Assembly (NCBI RefSeq): GCF_002087235.1
Contig: NZ_MUIO01000002.1
Location: forward strand, 1-64,000
Reading direction: 5' to 3'
DNA: 64,000 nt
DNA from: Pseudomonas floridensis
GTDB taxonomy: Bacteria > Pseudomonadota > Gammaproteobacteria > Pseudomonadales > Pseudomonadaceae
A model generated the notes under the pieces. It saw only the letters and a list, made by a program, of their open reading frames with translations, did no database searches and was not told the DNA's origin. Within the stretch, counting starts at the first letter, position 1. Every line of letters begins with the position of its first letter. The position numbers and the translations under genes were made by a program. Shown here piece after piece: positions 55,333 to 64,000 of this stretch.

Positions 55333-57987
55333 ATGACGATCAAGCGTTTCCCTTCCTGCTGCCGCGGCAAGCTGTTGTCGGTCGCCTTGCTGGGGATCGT
55401 CTCCCCGCCTGCCGAGGGTGCCTGCACGCTGGCGTCCACCGCCGGAAACGATGTCCAGGTCTGCGACCGCGGCAGCAGTGGCACAGTGGTTTACTCGGGC
55501 GGCTACGACACGCTGATATTTCCTGAAGCAGGCACAGGTTCGGTGCTGGGCAACGTCAGCTTCGGCGCAGGTCAGGACAAGGTCGATATGCGCTCGGGCA
55601 CCATCACCGGCAATGTCAGCCAAGGCGCCGGAAGCGATACGTTCACCGTCTCTGCTGGTTCCGTGATTGGCGAAATCAGCCAGGGTAACGAACCGGACGT
55701 ATTCATCATGAGCGGCGCAGCGGTCGGTTCGCTGGTCCAGGGTGATGGCCTGGATACGTTTCGCATGACTGGCGGCACGATCAGCCGGGCATTCGAGGAC
55801 GGCGATCGGGCGACGATGAGCGGCGGCAGTATAGGCCGGGTGGACATGAAGCTGGACAACAACCTGTTCGATCTGTCCGGCGGAACCCTTCTCGGCAATC
55901 TGGTGACAGGGTTTGGCCGCGATACCATTCTCGTCTCGGGAGGCAGCATCGGCGGCGTGGTCAGCGTCAGTGGTGGTGACGATCAGTTGATCGTCAGCGG
56001 TGGAGAGTTACGTGGGGGAATCAGGGCCAGCTTCGGCAATGACCGGTTCACCTGGCGTGACGGTGGGCGCGTGCGCGGTAGCGTACTGATGGCTGAAGGC
56101 GACGATATCGCTGCGCTGTACAACCTGAACGAGTACTACCTGAGCAGCAACAACGTGCTTGATGGCGGCCCTGGCAATGATGTGCTGACGCTCGATCACA
56201 CGGCCTCCTCCTCACCGGCGCGTTACCGTCAATGGGAAACCGTCAACCTGAACGACGACTCTCGACTGGACATGGCGGCGGATACGCTGACCCTGGGTGA
56301 CAGTGTCAGCAGTACCGGCGTCATGAATGTCGATGCTGGCAGCCGGGTGTCCTCTGCATCCGGCAGACTTGCGCCGTTCGACGGTACCTCGTCGGTCACG
56401 CTGAACAACGCAGGCACCGTCGATCTGAGCGCTGGAGCACCTGAAGATACGCTGACCGTGCACGGCCATTACACCGGGCTCAACGGGCAATTGTTGTTGC
56501 AGTCAGTGCTCGGGGACGATACCGCTCCCAGCGACAAGTTGGTGATAGCGCAGGGGCGTATCGGCGGCACTACGCGCATGATCGTCAGCAACACCGGCGG
56601 CCTGGGCGCGCTGACTCAGGGCAACGGCATTGAGGTGGTGCAGGCTACCCAAGGGGCCGTCAGCGACAACACTGCGTTCTCGTTGCAGAACTCGTTATCT
56701 GTCGGTGCTTATCAGTATTATCTGTTCAAGGGCGGTGCTACGGCGGGCAGCGAGAACAATTGGTTCCTGCGTTCGGCCGTCCTGTCACCGCCTGTTGCGA
56801 TCGCGAGCTTGCCCGACGCACCCGAGCCGACGCCTCAGCCTTCTCCGGGACCAGAACCAGAACCGACGCCGTCGCCACAGCCCGAATCGCCGGTTTCGCC
56901 TGCCCAACCAACACCGGTGAGTCCAACACCCTCCACGCCTGCACCTGCTGCACGGCCCGCCGCCGCTCTGCCCGTTCCGGCCACCGGCACCCCGCCGCTG
57001 CCCGAACCGATTCGTGGCGCAGCGCCGATTGCGCTGTACCGTCAGGAGGTGCCTGACTATTCGGTGATCGCGCCTGCTGCAGCGATGCTGGCGCTGTCTT
57101 CGCTGGGCACTTTTCATGAGCGTCAGGGTGATCAGAGCCTGCTGACGCAAACAGGCGCGCTTGCAGCAGGCTGGGCGCGGATCCTGGGCGGCGATCTCAA
57201 ACACAGCTGGGCTGGCACCGTCAGTCCCAGCCTGAACGCCACACTTACCGGCTATCAGATAGGCTATGACCTGTTTGCATGGCAAGACACAGAGGGCATC
57301 CATCAACGGGTCGGCCTGTTTGTCGCACACAATCGCCTGAAAGGCAGGATCAACGGGTTCGCCGGTGGCTTTAAAGACAGCAAGACAGGCCGCTTGAGTT
57401 TGCGAGGGGACAGCGTTGGAGCGTACTGGACACTGATCGGCGCTGGAAACGGCTATGTCGATGCGGTGCTGATGGGCACACGCCTTGACGGCGCCACCCG
57501 CTCTGACCGGGGTGTTCGTCTTGACGCCGACGGGCATGTGGCCAGCCTGTCCATCGAAGCAGGCTATCCGCTGCCCGTTTCCGAGAACTGGGTAGTAGAA
57601 CCGCAAGTGCAGTTCATCCAGCAGCGCATCGACCTGAACGACAGGCATGATGGCCTTTCATCTATCGAATTCGACAATCGACCACACAATACGGCGCGTC
57701 TGGGCGTGCGTTTCGAAAGCCGTTACACCCTGCTGGACACACCGATCGAGCCCTACACGACTGTCGATGTCTGGCGCAACGCAAGCGGTCACGACGCGGT
57801 GATCTATGCAGGGGCGGACCGTATCCGGACCGAACACGATTCGAAAAACGTCAGTCTCGGCATCGGTCTGGTCGCGCATCCACGGCAAGAGTTGGGCGTG
57901 TACCTGAGCGTGGATTACCGCCAGGATCTGGATAACCGGGAGGTGAAGCAGACAGCCGCCAGCCTGGGCGTCAGGCTGGGCTGGTAG
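55333..57987 (+). CDS. autotransporter (type Va) with repeat-built passenger
   Basis: The 884-residue protein is a classical autotransporter. The N-terminal export signal reaches about residue 30. The passenger from residue 75 to about 262 is made of roughly nine 20-residue units with a G-x-D-x-F-x-x-S-G-G-x-I-x-G pattern, as expected for a beta-helix. A pertactin-like region follows, then a Pro/Glu-rich linker (about 495-565), and the last 270 residues form a 12-strand outer-membrane barrel ending in the aromatic GVRLGW. AGGGAGAG precedes the ATG. No protease motif is seen, so adhesion or surface interaction is likely. Confidence 0.9.
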   Translation: MTIKRFPSCCRGKLLSVALLGIVSPPAEGACTLASTAGNDVQVCDRGSSGTVVYSGGYDTLIFPEAGTGSVLGNVSFGAGQDKVDMRSGTITGNVSQGAGSDTFTVSAGSVIGEISQGNEPDVFIMSGAAVGSLVQGDGLDTFRMTGGTISRAFEDGDRATMSGGSIGRVDMKLDNNLFDLSGGTLLGNLVTGFGRDTILVSGGSIGGVVSVSGGDDQLIVSGGELRGGIRASFGNDRFTWRDGGRVRGSVLMAEGDDIAALYNLNEYYLSSNNVLDGGPGNDVLTLDHTASSSPARYRQWETVNLNDDSRLDMAADTLTLGDSVSSTGVMNVDAGSRVSSASGRLAPFDGTSSVTLNNAGTVDLSAGAPEDTLTVHGHYTGLNGQLLLQSVLGDDTAPSDKLVIAQGRIGGTTRMIVSNTGGLGALTQGNGIEVVQATQGAVSDNTAFSLQNSLSVGAYQYYLFKGGATAGSENNWFLRSAVLSPPVAIASLPDAPEPTPQPSPGPEPEPTPSPQPESPVSPAQPTPVSPTPSTPAPAARPAAALPVPATGTPPLPEPIRGAAPIALYRQEVPDYSVIAPAAAMLALSSLGTFHERQGDQSLLTQTGALAAGWARILGGDLKHSWAGTVSPSLNATLTGYQIGYDLFAWQDTEGIHQRVGLFVAHNRLKGRINGFAGGFKDSKTGRLSLRGDSVGAYWTLIGAGNGYVDAVLMGTRLDGATRSDRGVRLDADGHVASLSIEAGYPLPVSENWVVEPQVQFIQQRIDLNDRHDGLSSIEFDNRPHNTARLGVRFESRYTLLDTPIEPYTTVDVWRNASGHDAVIYAGADRIRTEHDSKNVSLGIGLVAHPRQELGVYLSVDYRQDLDNREVKQTAASLGVRLGW

Positions 57988-58013
57988 GTGAAGTGGCTTG
58001 AAGCGTAGATGCA

Positions 58014-58031
58014 GGGTGGACGCGTCCACCC
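58014..58031. other. 18-bp palindrome between autotransporter and glgB
   Basis: GGGTGGACGCGTCCACCC is a perfect palindrome located 27 bases after the autotransporter stop and 63 bases before the end of glgB. It can fold on either RNA strand but lacks a T-run; it may be a bidirectional transcription end or an intergenic repeat. Confidence 0.45.
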
Positions 58032-58093
58032 CCCACTGCGCTCAAAGATCATGAACGGCTGAGGGCGGACACGTCGCCTATCGGCAGACGCCT

Positions 58094-60328
58094 TTAACTG
58101 GAGCTGGCCTGCGGCTTGAGAATCAAGACGGCCAGGGGCGGCAGGTCAAGCGTCAGTGAAACCGGCTGCCCGTGCGCCTGCTGGTCATCGGCCACCACAC
58201 CGCCGCCATTGCCCAGGTTCGAGCCGGCGTACAGTTCGGCATCGCTGTTGAGCAACTCGACCCACTTGCCGTCGAACGGCACGCCGATGCGATAGCCCAG
58301 ACGCGGAACCGGCGTCATGTTGGCGACTATGAGCAGCGGCTCACCCTCTTTGCTCCAGCGCAGATAGGCGTAGACACTGTTGGTCTTGTCATCGCCAATC
58401 AGCCACTGGAAACCCATCGGCTCGGCATCACGCTCATGCAACGCCTTTTCGTCGCGATAGATGCGGTTCAGATCGCTGACCAACTGTTTCACACCAATGT
58501 GATCCGCGTATTGCAGCAGGTACCAGTCCAGTTGCTGATCATGGTTCCACTCGCGCCATTGGCCGAACTCACAGCCCATGAACAGCAGTTTCTTGCCAGG
58601 ATGGGTCCACATGAAGGTCAGGTAAGCACGCAGGTTGGCGAATTTCTGCCAGCGGTCTCCAGGCATCTTGTCGATCAGCGAGTGTTTGCCATGCACCACT
58701 TCGTCGTGAGAGATCGGCAGTATGAAACGCTCGGACCAGGCATACATCAGCCCGAAACTCAGCTCGCCATGATGGTGCCCGCGATGGATCGGATCCTGCT
58801 CCATGTAATGCAGGGAATCATGCATCCAGCCCATGTTCCACTTGTAGTTGAAGCCCAGGCCACCCTGCTGGGTTGGCTGGCTGACGCCAGGCCAGGCCGT
58901 GGACTCTTCCGCGATGACCATGGTGCCCGGCGCTTCCAGAGCAACCACGTCGTTCAAGTGACGCAGAAAGTCGATGGCTTCCAGGTTCTCGCGTCCGCCG
59001 AAACGGTTCGGAACCCACTCACCGGCTTTACGTGAGTAGTCGCGATACAGCATCGACGCCACGGCATCCACGCGCAGACCATCGATGTGGTAATGCTTGA
59101 GCCAGTGCAGCGCCGAAGCCAGCATGAAACCGTGAACCTCAGTGCGGCCCAGGTTGTAGATCAGCGTGTCCCAGTCTTGGTGAAAACCTTCCTTGGGGTC
59201 GGCATACTCGTACAGTGCAGTGCCATCGAACTGTGCAAGGCCGTGGGTATCGGTCGGGAAATGCGCCGGCACCCAGTCCAGGATCACACCGATTTCAGCC
59301 TGGTGACAGGCATCGACGAAGGCGGCGAAATCTTCGGGCGAACCATAACGGGCAGTCGGCGCGAATTGCGCCAGCAACTGATAACCCCATGAACCCCCGA
59401 ACGGGTGCTCCATGATCGGCATCAGCTCAATGTGGGTGAAACCCAGTTCCTTGACGTACGGAATCAACCGGTCCGCCAGTTCCCGCCAGTTGTACTGACG
59501 CCACTGCGTGCCGTCCTCGTTCTGCTCCATCTGCCAGGAGCCGGCATGCAGCTCGTAAATCGACAATGGCGCAGAGACGTCATGGCGTTGAGCGCGCGAT
59601 TCGATCCACTGACTGTCATTCCACTCGAAGTGCAGCGGCGCAGACACCTTCGAGGCGGTGTCAGGCGGCAAGGTCGTGGCCAATGCCATCGGGTCGCACT
59701 TGAGGGGCAGAATGCCGTGGGCACCCAGGATTTCGTATTTGTAGACTTCGCCCGGTTGCAGACGCGGTACGAAAATCTCCCAAACGCCTGTCGGATGACG
59801 CAAGCGCATCGGGTGACGACGTCCGTCCCAGTTATTGAAACTGCCGACCACCGAGACGCGACGCGCATTCGGGGCCCACACGGCAAACCGCACGCCGTCC
59901 ACGCCATCGACATTGGTCACCTGCGCGCCCATGCAACTGCTCAAGTCGCGATGATTACCCTCGGCGAACAGGTAAAGGTCCATTTCACCCAGCAAAGGGC
60001 CATAGCTGTAAGGGTCTTCGGTGATTTGCTCACCGCCCGCCCAATTGATCTTCAACTGATAAGGCTGCGCGTGCTCTAGATGCCCCACGAAAAAACCGGG
60101 CACCTCACTCATCTGCAGTTCGCCCAACTCGCGGCCATCATCGGCAGCAAGCAGGCGCACGCTCAGGGCGCCGGGCAAGTAGGCGCGGACGAACTGCCCA
60201 CTGCCGCCATCGCCGTGCGGGCCGAGAATCGAAAACGGGTCACGATGTTCAGCACGGATCAACGCATCCATGTCCACTGCGGCGGGCATCGCCTGGCGAC
60301 GCGTACCGGTTTTGTCAGGTGCATTCAT
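58094..60328 (-). CDS. glgB: 1,4-alpha-glucan branching enzyme GlgB
   Basis: GlgB introduces alpha-1,6 branches into linear alpha-glucan. The 744-residue GH13 enzyme has an N-terminal CBM48 module ([20 protein letters not shown] near residue 145), the catalytic Asp in [18 protein letters not shown], the Glu in [12 protein letters not shown] and the HDEVVHGK segment with the transition-state His and Asp. Its ATG overlaps the treS stop by 4 bases. In this operon it branches the glucan made by GlgE from maltose 1-phosphate. Confidence 0.96.
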   Translation of the reverse strand: MNAPDKTGTRRQAMPAAVDMDALIRAEHRDPFSILGPHGDGGSGQFVRAYLPGALSVRLLAADDGRELGELQMSEVPGFFVGHLEHAQPYQLKINWAGGEQITEDPYSYGPLLGEMDLYLFAEGNHRDLSSCMGAQVTNVDGVDGVRFAVWAPNARRVSVVGSFNNWDGRRHPMRLRHPTGVWEIFVPRLQPGEVYKYEILGAHGILPLKCDPMALATTLPPDTASKVSAPLHFEWNDSQWIESRAQRHDVSAPLSIYELHAGSWQMEQNEDGTQWRQYNWRELADRLIPYVKELGFTHIELMPIMEHPFGGSWGYQLLAQFAPTARYGSPEDFAAFVDACHQAEIGVILDWVPAHFPTDTHGLAQFDGTALYEYADPKEGFHQDWDTLIYNLGRTEVHGFMLASALHWLKHYHIDGLRVDAVASMLYRDYSRKAGEWVPNRFGGRENLEAIDFLRHLNDVVALEAPGTMVIAEESTAWPGVSQPTQQGGLGFNYKWNMGWMHDSLHYMEQDPIHRGHHHGELSFGLMYAWSERFILPISHDEVVHGKHSLIDKMPGDRWQKFANLRAYLTFMWTHPGKKLLFMGCEFGQWREWNHDQQLDWYLLQYADHIGVKQLVSDLNRIYRDEKALHERDAEPMGFQWLIGDDKTNSVYAYLRWSKEGEPLLIVANMTPVPRLGYRIGVPFDGKWVELLNSDAELYAGSNLGNGGGVVADDQQAHGQPVSLTLDLPPLAVLILKPQASSS

Positions 60329-63300
60329 GTTGGCTCTCCATCAGACAGGTGCAGCAATCCACGCAGGCCTTGCAACGGCACGGCCAGCCAGCTCGGGCGA
60401 TTCTCGGCTTCGTAGATTACTTCATAAGCGGCTTTTTCCAGGGTGAACAATTCCAGCGCGGCGTCCTCCCCTTGAGTCTCTTTCCAGGCGTGCGCCATAC
60501 CGGTGGTCGCTGAGCGATAGCCGTCGATGAACGCCTCACGCGCCTGCGACAGATAAGTGCTCGCGACACGTTTACGGGCAGCGGCGGCCTCCTCGGAAGT
60601 GTCCACGCTCTGCGCGCTGCGCACGGCCATTGCGGCAGCGTAGTCGAAGGAACGCAACACACCGCTGACATCTTTGAACGGGCTGTGCCTGGCACGACGT
60701 TCGCTGAGTGCACGAGCCGGTTCGCCTTCGAAGTCGATCAGGTACGCATCGCCTTTCACCACCAGAACCTGCCCCAGATGCAGGTCGCCGTGGACGCGCA
60801 TGCGCAGGCCGCCGACCGAGCGCCTGGCCAGTTTCGCAATGTGCTGTTGAATACGCTGGCGATTGGCCTGAAGCTCGCTCACCAGTTGCTGATCGTCGGC
60901 ATTCAGATCGGCCTTGCGCTGCTCCAGCAGTTGCAAGGCACGCTCAAGCTGCGCCGTAACGCTTCTGGCCGATGCTTCGCCGTCTTCATCGCTAGTCACT
61001 TCCACCGCGAAATCAGGATTGTCGGTAGGCGCGGCAAGCATTTGATGCATTTCGCCCAGACGCTGACCCAGGTTGCGGGAAAAATCTGCCAGTTCAAGCA
61101 GTGCGTTGTAGTGCTGCTCCTGCTCGGACAAACCATGAGCCAGCTCATCACGCACCGCGCGCTCGAGGTTGTTCTGCGTCCACTCCCACGCATCGCCCTG
61201 GTTGCTCAGGTACCCTTGGGCAATCATAAGAAGATGCGGCTGGCCGTCATGCCCGACACGCACCACCGAACCCAGTAGCGGCGAAATATTGCGGTAACCC
61301 GAACGGGTCAGATAAGCGCCCATTTCCAGTTCCGGGTGCACACCGGCGCTGACCTTGCGGATGAGTTTGAGCACCAGACCACTGCCTACCACCACCGAGC
61401 TGTTGGACTGCTCGGCGGACAAGTAACGCACTTCCGATTCGTTATTCAGCCCCAGCGGGCCGAGCTGCGCGGTCTGTTCGAAACGCAGTTCGCCGTCATC
61501 GCACGCAATGACCGTGTCCGACTGCATGCCCTGAATCACCGCACGGATGAAGGTTTCCAAGGTGAACGCATCGGTAATCAGCCCTACTTGCCTGCCGCGA
61601 CGCACCCTGGCCAGCGCCAGTTGCTGAGGCAGCGCGCTGCTGATTTCTTCTTCAGACAACAGGCCGAACGGCAATTGGTAGCGCTCGGTCTGCTCGCCTG
61701 AGGTGACCTCGATTTCGTTGAGCAGAACCGGGTGCGCAGGGTCGCCAAAGCGCACGGCGTAAGCGATGTTGACCCGCTCGATCGGTTTGTCCTTGCCGGC
61801 AAACCAGCGACGCTTGGGCAGATAGACTGCCAGTGAAGTGTTTTCCATGGTGCTGCGGAGCGGCTCGTCGAGCAACTCCTCCAGACGCTTCTTGAGCACC
61901 AGGGTCGGGAAGTCCGGCATGCTTTGCGCCGGTTCGACGTGCCAACTGGGCATTTGATTCTCCGAAGCCAGTAGAAACCAGTAGAAGCCGTAGGGCGGCA
62001 GCGTAAGCAAATAGCTCAACTGGCCTATCGGCGGGAAGGCGCTGCCACCCAGCATCTCAACCGGCACGGTGCCGGCATACGCCGACAGTTCGAGCTCGGC
62101 GGCCTGGGCAGCGCTGGAAACGTTGGCCACACACAGCACTATTTCGCTGTGACCATCAGGTCCGGTGTACTCACGGATGTAGGCCAGAATGCGGCGATTG
62201 GACGGCGACAGCATCTTCAACGTACCGCGCCCGAACGCCTTCTGTTGCTTGCGCACCGCCAACATGCGGCGGTTCCAGTTCAGCAGCGAATGCGGATCGC
62301 GCTCCTGGCTTTCGACGTTGACCGATTGAAAACCGTACATTGGGTCCATGATCGGCGGCAACACCAGGCTGGCCGGATCGGCGCGCGAGAATCCGCCGTT
62401 GCGGTCAATGGACCATTGCATCGGCGTGCGCACGCCGTCGCGGTCACCCAAGTAGATGTTGTCGCCCATGCCGATTTCGTCGCCGTAATACAGCGTCGGC
62501 GTGCCCGGCATCGACAGCAGCATGCTGTTGAGCAGCTCTACGCGGCGGCGATCGCGCTCCACCAGCGGTGCCAGACGACGACGAATGCCAAGGTTGATCC
62601 GCGCACGACGGTCGGCTGCGTAATAGTTCCACAGGTAATCGCGTTCACGATCGGTGACCATTTCCAGGGTCAGCTCATCGTGATTGCGCAGAAAAATGGC
62701 CCACTGGCAGTTAGCCGGAATCTCCGGGGTCTGACGCAGGATATCGGTGATCGGAAAGCGGTCTTCCTGTGCCAGCGCCATGTACATGCGTGGCATCAGC
62801 GGAAAGTGAAACGCCATGTGGCACTCATCACCGTCCGGGCCGTGGCTGTCGCCAAAGTACAGCTGAGTGTCTTCCGGCCACTGGTTAGCCTCGGCCAATA
62901 ACATGCGGTCCGGGTAGTTGGCATCAATCTCCGCCCGGATACGCTTGAGCACCTGATGGGTTTCCGGCAGGTTCTCGTTGTTGGTGCCATCACGCTCGAT
63001 CAGGTATGGAATCGCGTCCAGACGCAGCCCATCGATACCCATGTCCAGCCAGAAGCGCATGACTTCCAGCACCGCATTCATCACCGCCGGGTTATCGAAG
63101 TTCAAATCTGGCTGGTGCGAGTAGAAGCGGTGCCAGAAATACTGGCCCGCGACCGGATCCCAGGTCCAGTTGGACTTCTCGGTGTCGAGAAAAATGATCC
63201 GTGTGCCGTCATATTTCTGATCGGTGTCCGACCACACATAGAAGTCTCGCGCCTTGGAGCCGCGCTTGGCGTGCCGGGCCTTCTGGAACCAGGGGTGCTG

Positions 63301-63651
63301 ATCCGAGGTATGGTTAATGACCAGCTCGGTGATGACCCGCAAGCCACGCTTGTGGGCCTGAGCGATAAAGCGCCTGGCGTCTGCCATCGTGCCGTAATCG
63401 CTATGTACGTCGCGGTATTCGGAAATGTCGTAACCGTCATCCCGGCGAGGCGATGGGTAGAACGGCAGCAGCCAGATCGTGTTGACGCCAAGGTCGGCGA
63501 TGTAGTCGAGCTTGTCGATCAGGCCCGCAAAATCGCCGATGCCATCATTGTTTGCGTCATAGAACGACTTCACATGAACCTGATAAATCACCGCATCCTT
63601 GTACCAGAGCGGATCCTTGATGAATGCCGCGTCATCGGGCTTTTTTGCCAT
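60325..63651 (-). CDS. treS: trehalose synthase fused to maltokinase (TreS-Pep2)
   Basis: The 1108-residue protein joins two activities of the GlgE pathway. Residues 1-545 are a GH13 trehalose synthase that isomerises trehalose and maltose, with GIGDFAGL, the catalytic Asp in [10 protein letters not shown], Glu in [11 protein letters not shown] and [11 protein letters not shown]. The C-terminal half is a maltokinase (Mak/Pep2) with the kinase-like loop [13 protein letters not shown] and YLIDFEGEP, which phosphorylates maltose at C1. The fusion is usual in proteobacteria. It lies 18 bases after glgE and overlaps glgB. Confidence 0.95.
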   Translation of the reverse strand: MAKKPDDAAFIKDPLWYKDAVIYQVHVKSFYDANNDGIGDFAGLIDKLDYIADLGVNTIWLLPFYPSPRRDDGYDISEYRDVHSDYGTMADARRFIAQAHKRGLRVITELVINHTSDQHPWFQKARHAKRGSKARDFYVWSDTDQKYDGTRIIFLDTEKSNWTWDPVAGQYFWHRFYSHQPDLNFDNPAVMNAVLEVMRFWLDMGIDGLRLDAIPYLIERDGTNNENLPETHQVLKRIRAEIDANYPDRMLLAEANQWPEDTQLYFGDSHGPDGDECHMAFHFPLMPRMYMALAQEDRFPITDILRQTPEIPANCQWAIFLRNHDELTLEMVTDRERDYLWNYYAADRRARINLGIRRRLAPLVERDRRRVELLNSMLLSMPGTPTLYYGDEIGMGDNIYLGDRDGVRTPMQWSIDRNGGFSRADPASLVLPPIMDPMYGFQSVNVESQERDPHSLLNWNRRMLAVRKQQKAFGRGTLKMLSPSNRRILAYIREYTGPDGHSEIVLCVANVSSAAQAAELELSAYAGTVPVEMLGGSAFPPIGQLSYLLTLPPYGFYWFLLASENQMPSWHVEPAQSMPDFPTLVLKKRLEELLDEPLRSTMENTSLAVYLPKRRWFAGKDKPIERVNIAYAVRFGDPAHPVLLNEIEVTSGEQTERYQLPFGLLSEEEISSALPQQLALARVRRGRQVGLITDAFTLETFIRAVIQGMQSDTVIACDDGELRFEQTAQLGPLGLNNESEVRYLSAEQSNSSVVVGSGLVLKLIRKVSAGVHPELEMGAYLTRSGYRNISPLLGSVVRVGHDGQPHLLMIAQGYLSNQGDAWEWTQNNLERAVRDELAHGLSEQEQHYNALLELADFSRNLGQRLGEMHQMLAAPTDNPDFAVEVTSDEDGEASARSVTAQLERALQLLEQRKADLNADDQQLVSELQANRQRIQQHIAKLARRSVGGLRMRVHGDLHLGQVLVVKGDAYLIDFEGEPARALSERRARHSPFKDVSGVLRSFDYAAAMAVRSAQSVDTSEEAAAARKRVASTYLSQAREAFIDGYRSATTGMAHAWKETQGEDAALELFTLEKAAYEVIYEAENRPSWLAVPLQGLRGLLHLSDGEPT

Positions 63652-63669
63652 AGCTGACTCCTTGCAGTT

Positions 63670-64000
63670 TTACTGCGCGACCTGGATACGCCAGATTCCG
63701 AACGGTTGATACGACGGGTCGATACGCATCCACTGCACCTTGCCGTACCAGTTCCAGCGATGGCCCGTCATCAAGTCTTCGCCCGAGGTGACCGCATCAT
63801 CCGGCAGCCCCATGTCCCAGAGAGGCAGCTCGAAATGCGCTTCCTGAACGTTATGCGGGTCCAGGTTGACGGCGATCAACACATAATTGCTGCCATCGGC
63901 CGAACGCTTGCCGAAGTACAGAATGTTGTCGTTCCAGGCATTGAGCAGCTTGAGACCGAGATGTGTCTGCAACGCCGGGTTTTGCCGACGGATACGGTTG
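63670..64000 (-). CDS. glgE: alpha-1,4-glucan:maltose-1-phosphate maltosyltransferase GlgE (3' part)
   Basis: Only the last 109 residues are inside the window; the gene continues past the right edge. The visible C-terminal beta-sandwich (NRIRRQNPALQTH, then FGKRSADGSNYVLIAVNLDP, and the ending PFGIWRIQVAQ) fits GlgE, which transfers maltosyl units from maltose 1-phosphate to growing glucan. Its position directly before the TreS-maltokinase fusion and glgB supports this. The catalytic domain cannot be checked here. Confidence 0.85.
   Translation of the reverse strand, partial: NRIRRQNPALQTHLGLKLLNAWNDNILYFGKRSADGSNYVLIAVNLDPHNVQEAHFELPLWDMGLPDDAVTSGEDLMTGHRWNWYGKVQWMRIDPSYQPFGIWRIQVAQ

Noticed and set aside
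56813..57030. Low-complexity repeat that might be a mobile or CRISPR-like element
   Set aside because: It is the in-frame Pro/Glu-rich linker of the autotransporter; no spacer-repeat regularity exists.

Overview
The window reads as chromosomal DNA of a fluorescent pseudomonad, most likely of the Pseudomonas syringae group. This is inferred from family content (a lexA2-imuA-imuB-dnaE2 cassette, a DUF1652 protein, a YdiJ-type dehydrogenase, a glgE-treS-glgB operon), from G+C-rich codon use and from Pseudomonas-like REP DNA. No rRNA, tRNA, CRISPR array, transposase or integrase was seen. About 55 genes fill nearly all the sequence.

Positions 1-9000: an AT-rich, gene-free left edge is followed by a complete Pantoea-type carotenoid cluster: crtZ, crtB, crtI, crtY, crtX, a type 2 IPP isomerase and crtE. 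Together these should make zeaxanthin and its glucosides from IPP/DMAPP. crtE is divergent from fni-crtX-crtY-crtI-crtB, and crtZ converges on crtB. A membrane diguanylate cyclase follows.

Positions 9000-23500: a Tat-signal dienelactone hydrolase, the large FAD/Fe-S dehydrogenase YdiJ, two tandem LysR regulators, and a proton symporter overlapping a metal-dependent amidohydrolase. Next come a lipoprotein polysaccharide deacetylase, a GNAT/C39-peptidase fusion divergent from a RimK-like ATP-grasp ligase with a CorA-like protein, and a DUF1989 protein. The GNAT-peptidase/ATP-grasp block is the best candidate here for an uncharacterised peptide or amide system.

Positions 23500-38600: the mutagenesis operon lexA2-imuA-imuB-dnaE2 with a perfect LexA2-type palindrome on its promoter, an aldo/keto reductase, a membrane-anchored histidine phosphatase, an SsuA/C/B-like sulfonate ABC transporter, a PotF-like binding protein, a DUF1652 protein and a UvrD-family helicase with an unusual Gly-every-fourth-residue stretch.

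Positions 38600-45200: a minus-strand operon of amino-acid-type ABC transporter, RidA, IclR regulator, PLP-dependent DSD/D-threonine-aldolase-fold enzyme and PfkB/KdgK kinase. An 18-bp perfect palindrome lies upstream of its first gene. I infer catabolism of a D-amino acid or amino sugar acid, with D-glucosaminate to 2-keto-3-deoxygluconate as the leading hypothesis.

Positions 45500-58000: small lipoproteins, a hemerythrin, a DUF3830 protein, a GNAT, a 49-residue membrane protein with its own terminator, a WaaZ-like LPS core protein, the ABC-F ATPase YbiT (TTG start), an exported lactonase-type propeller, an MFS transporter and a large autotransporter.

Positions 58000-64000: glgB, a TreS-maltokinase fusion and the 3' end of glgE, the GlgE pathway that links trehalose to alpha-glucan.
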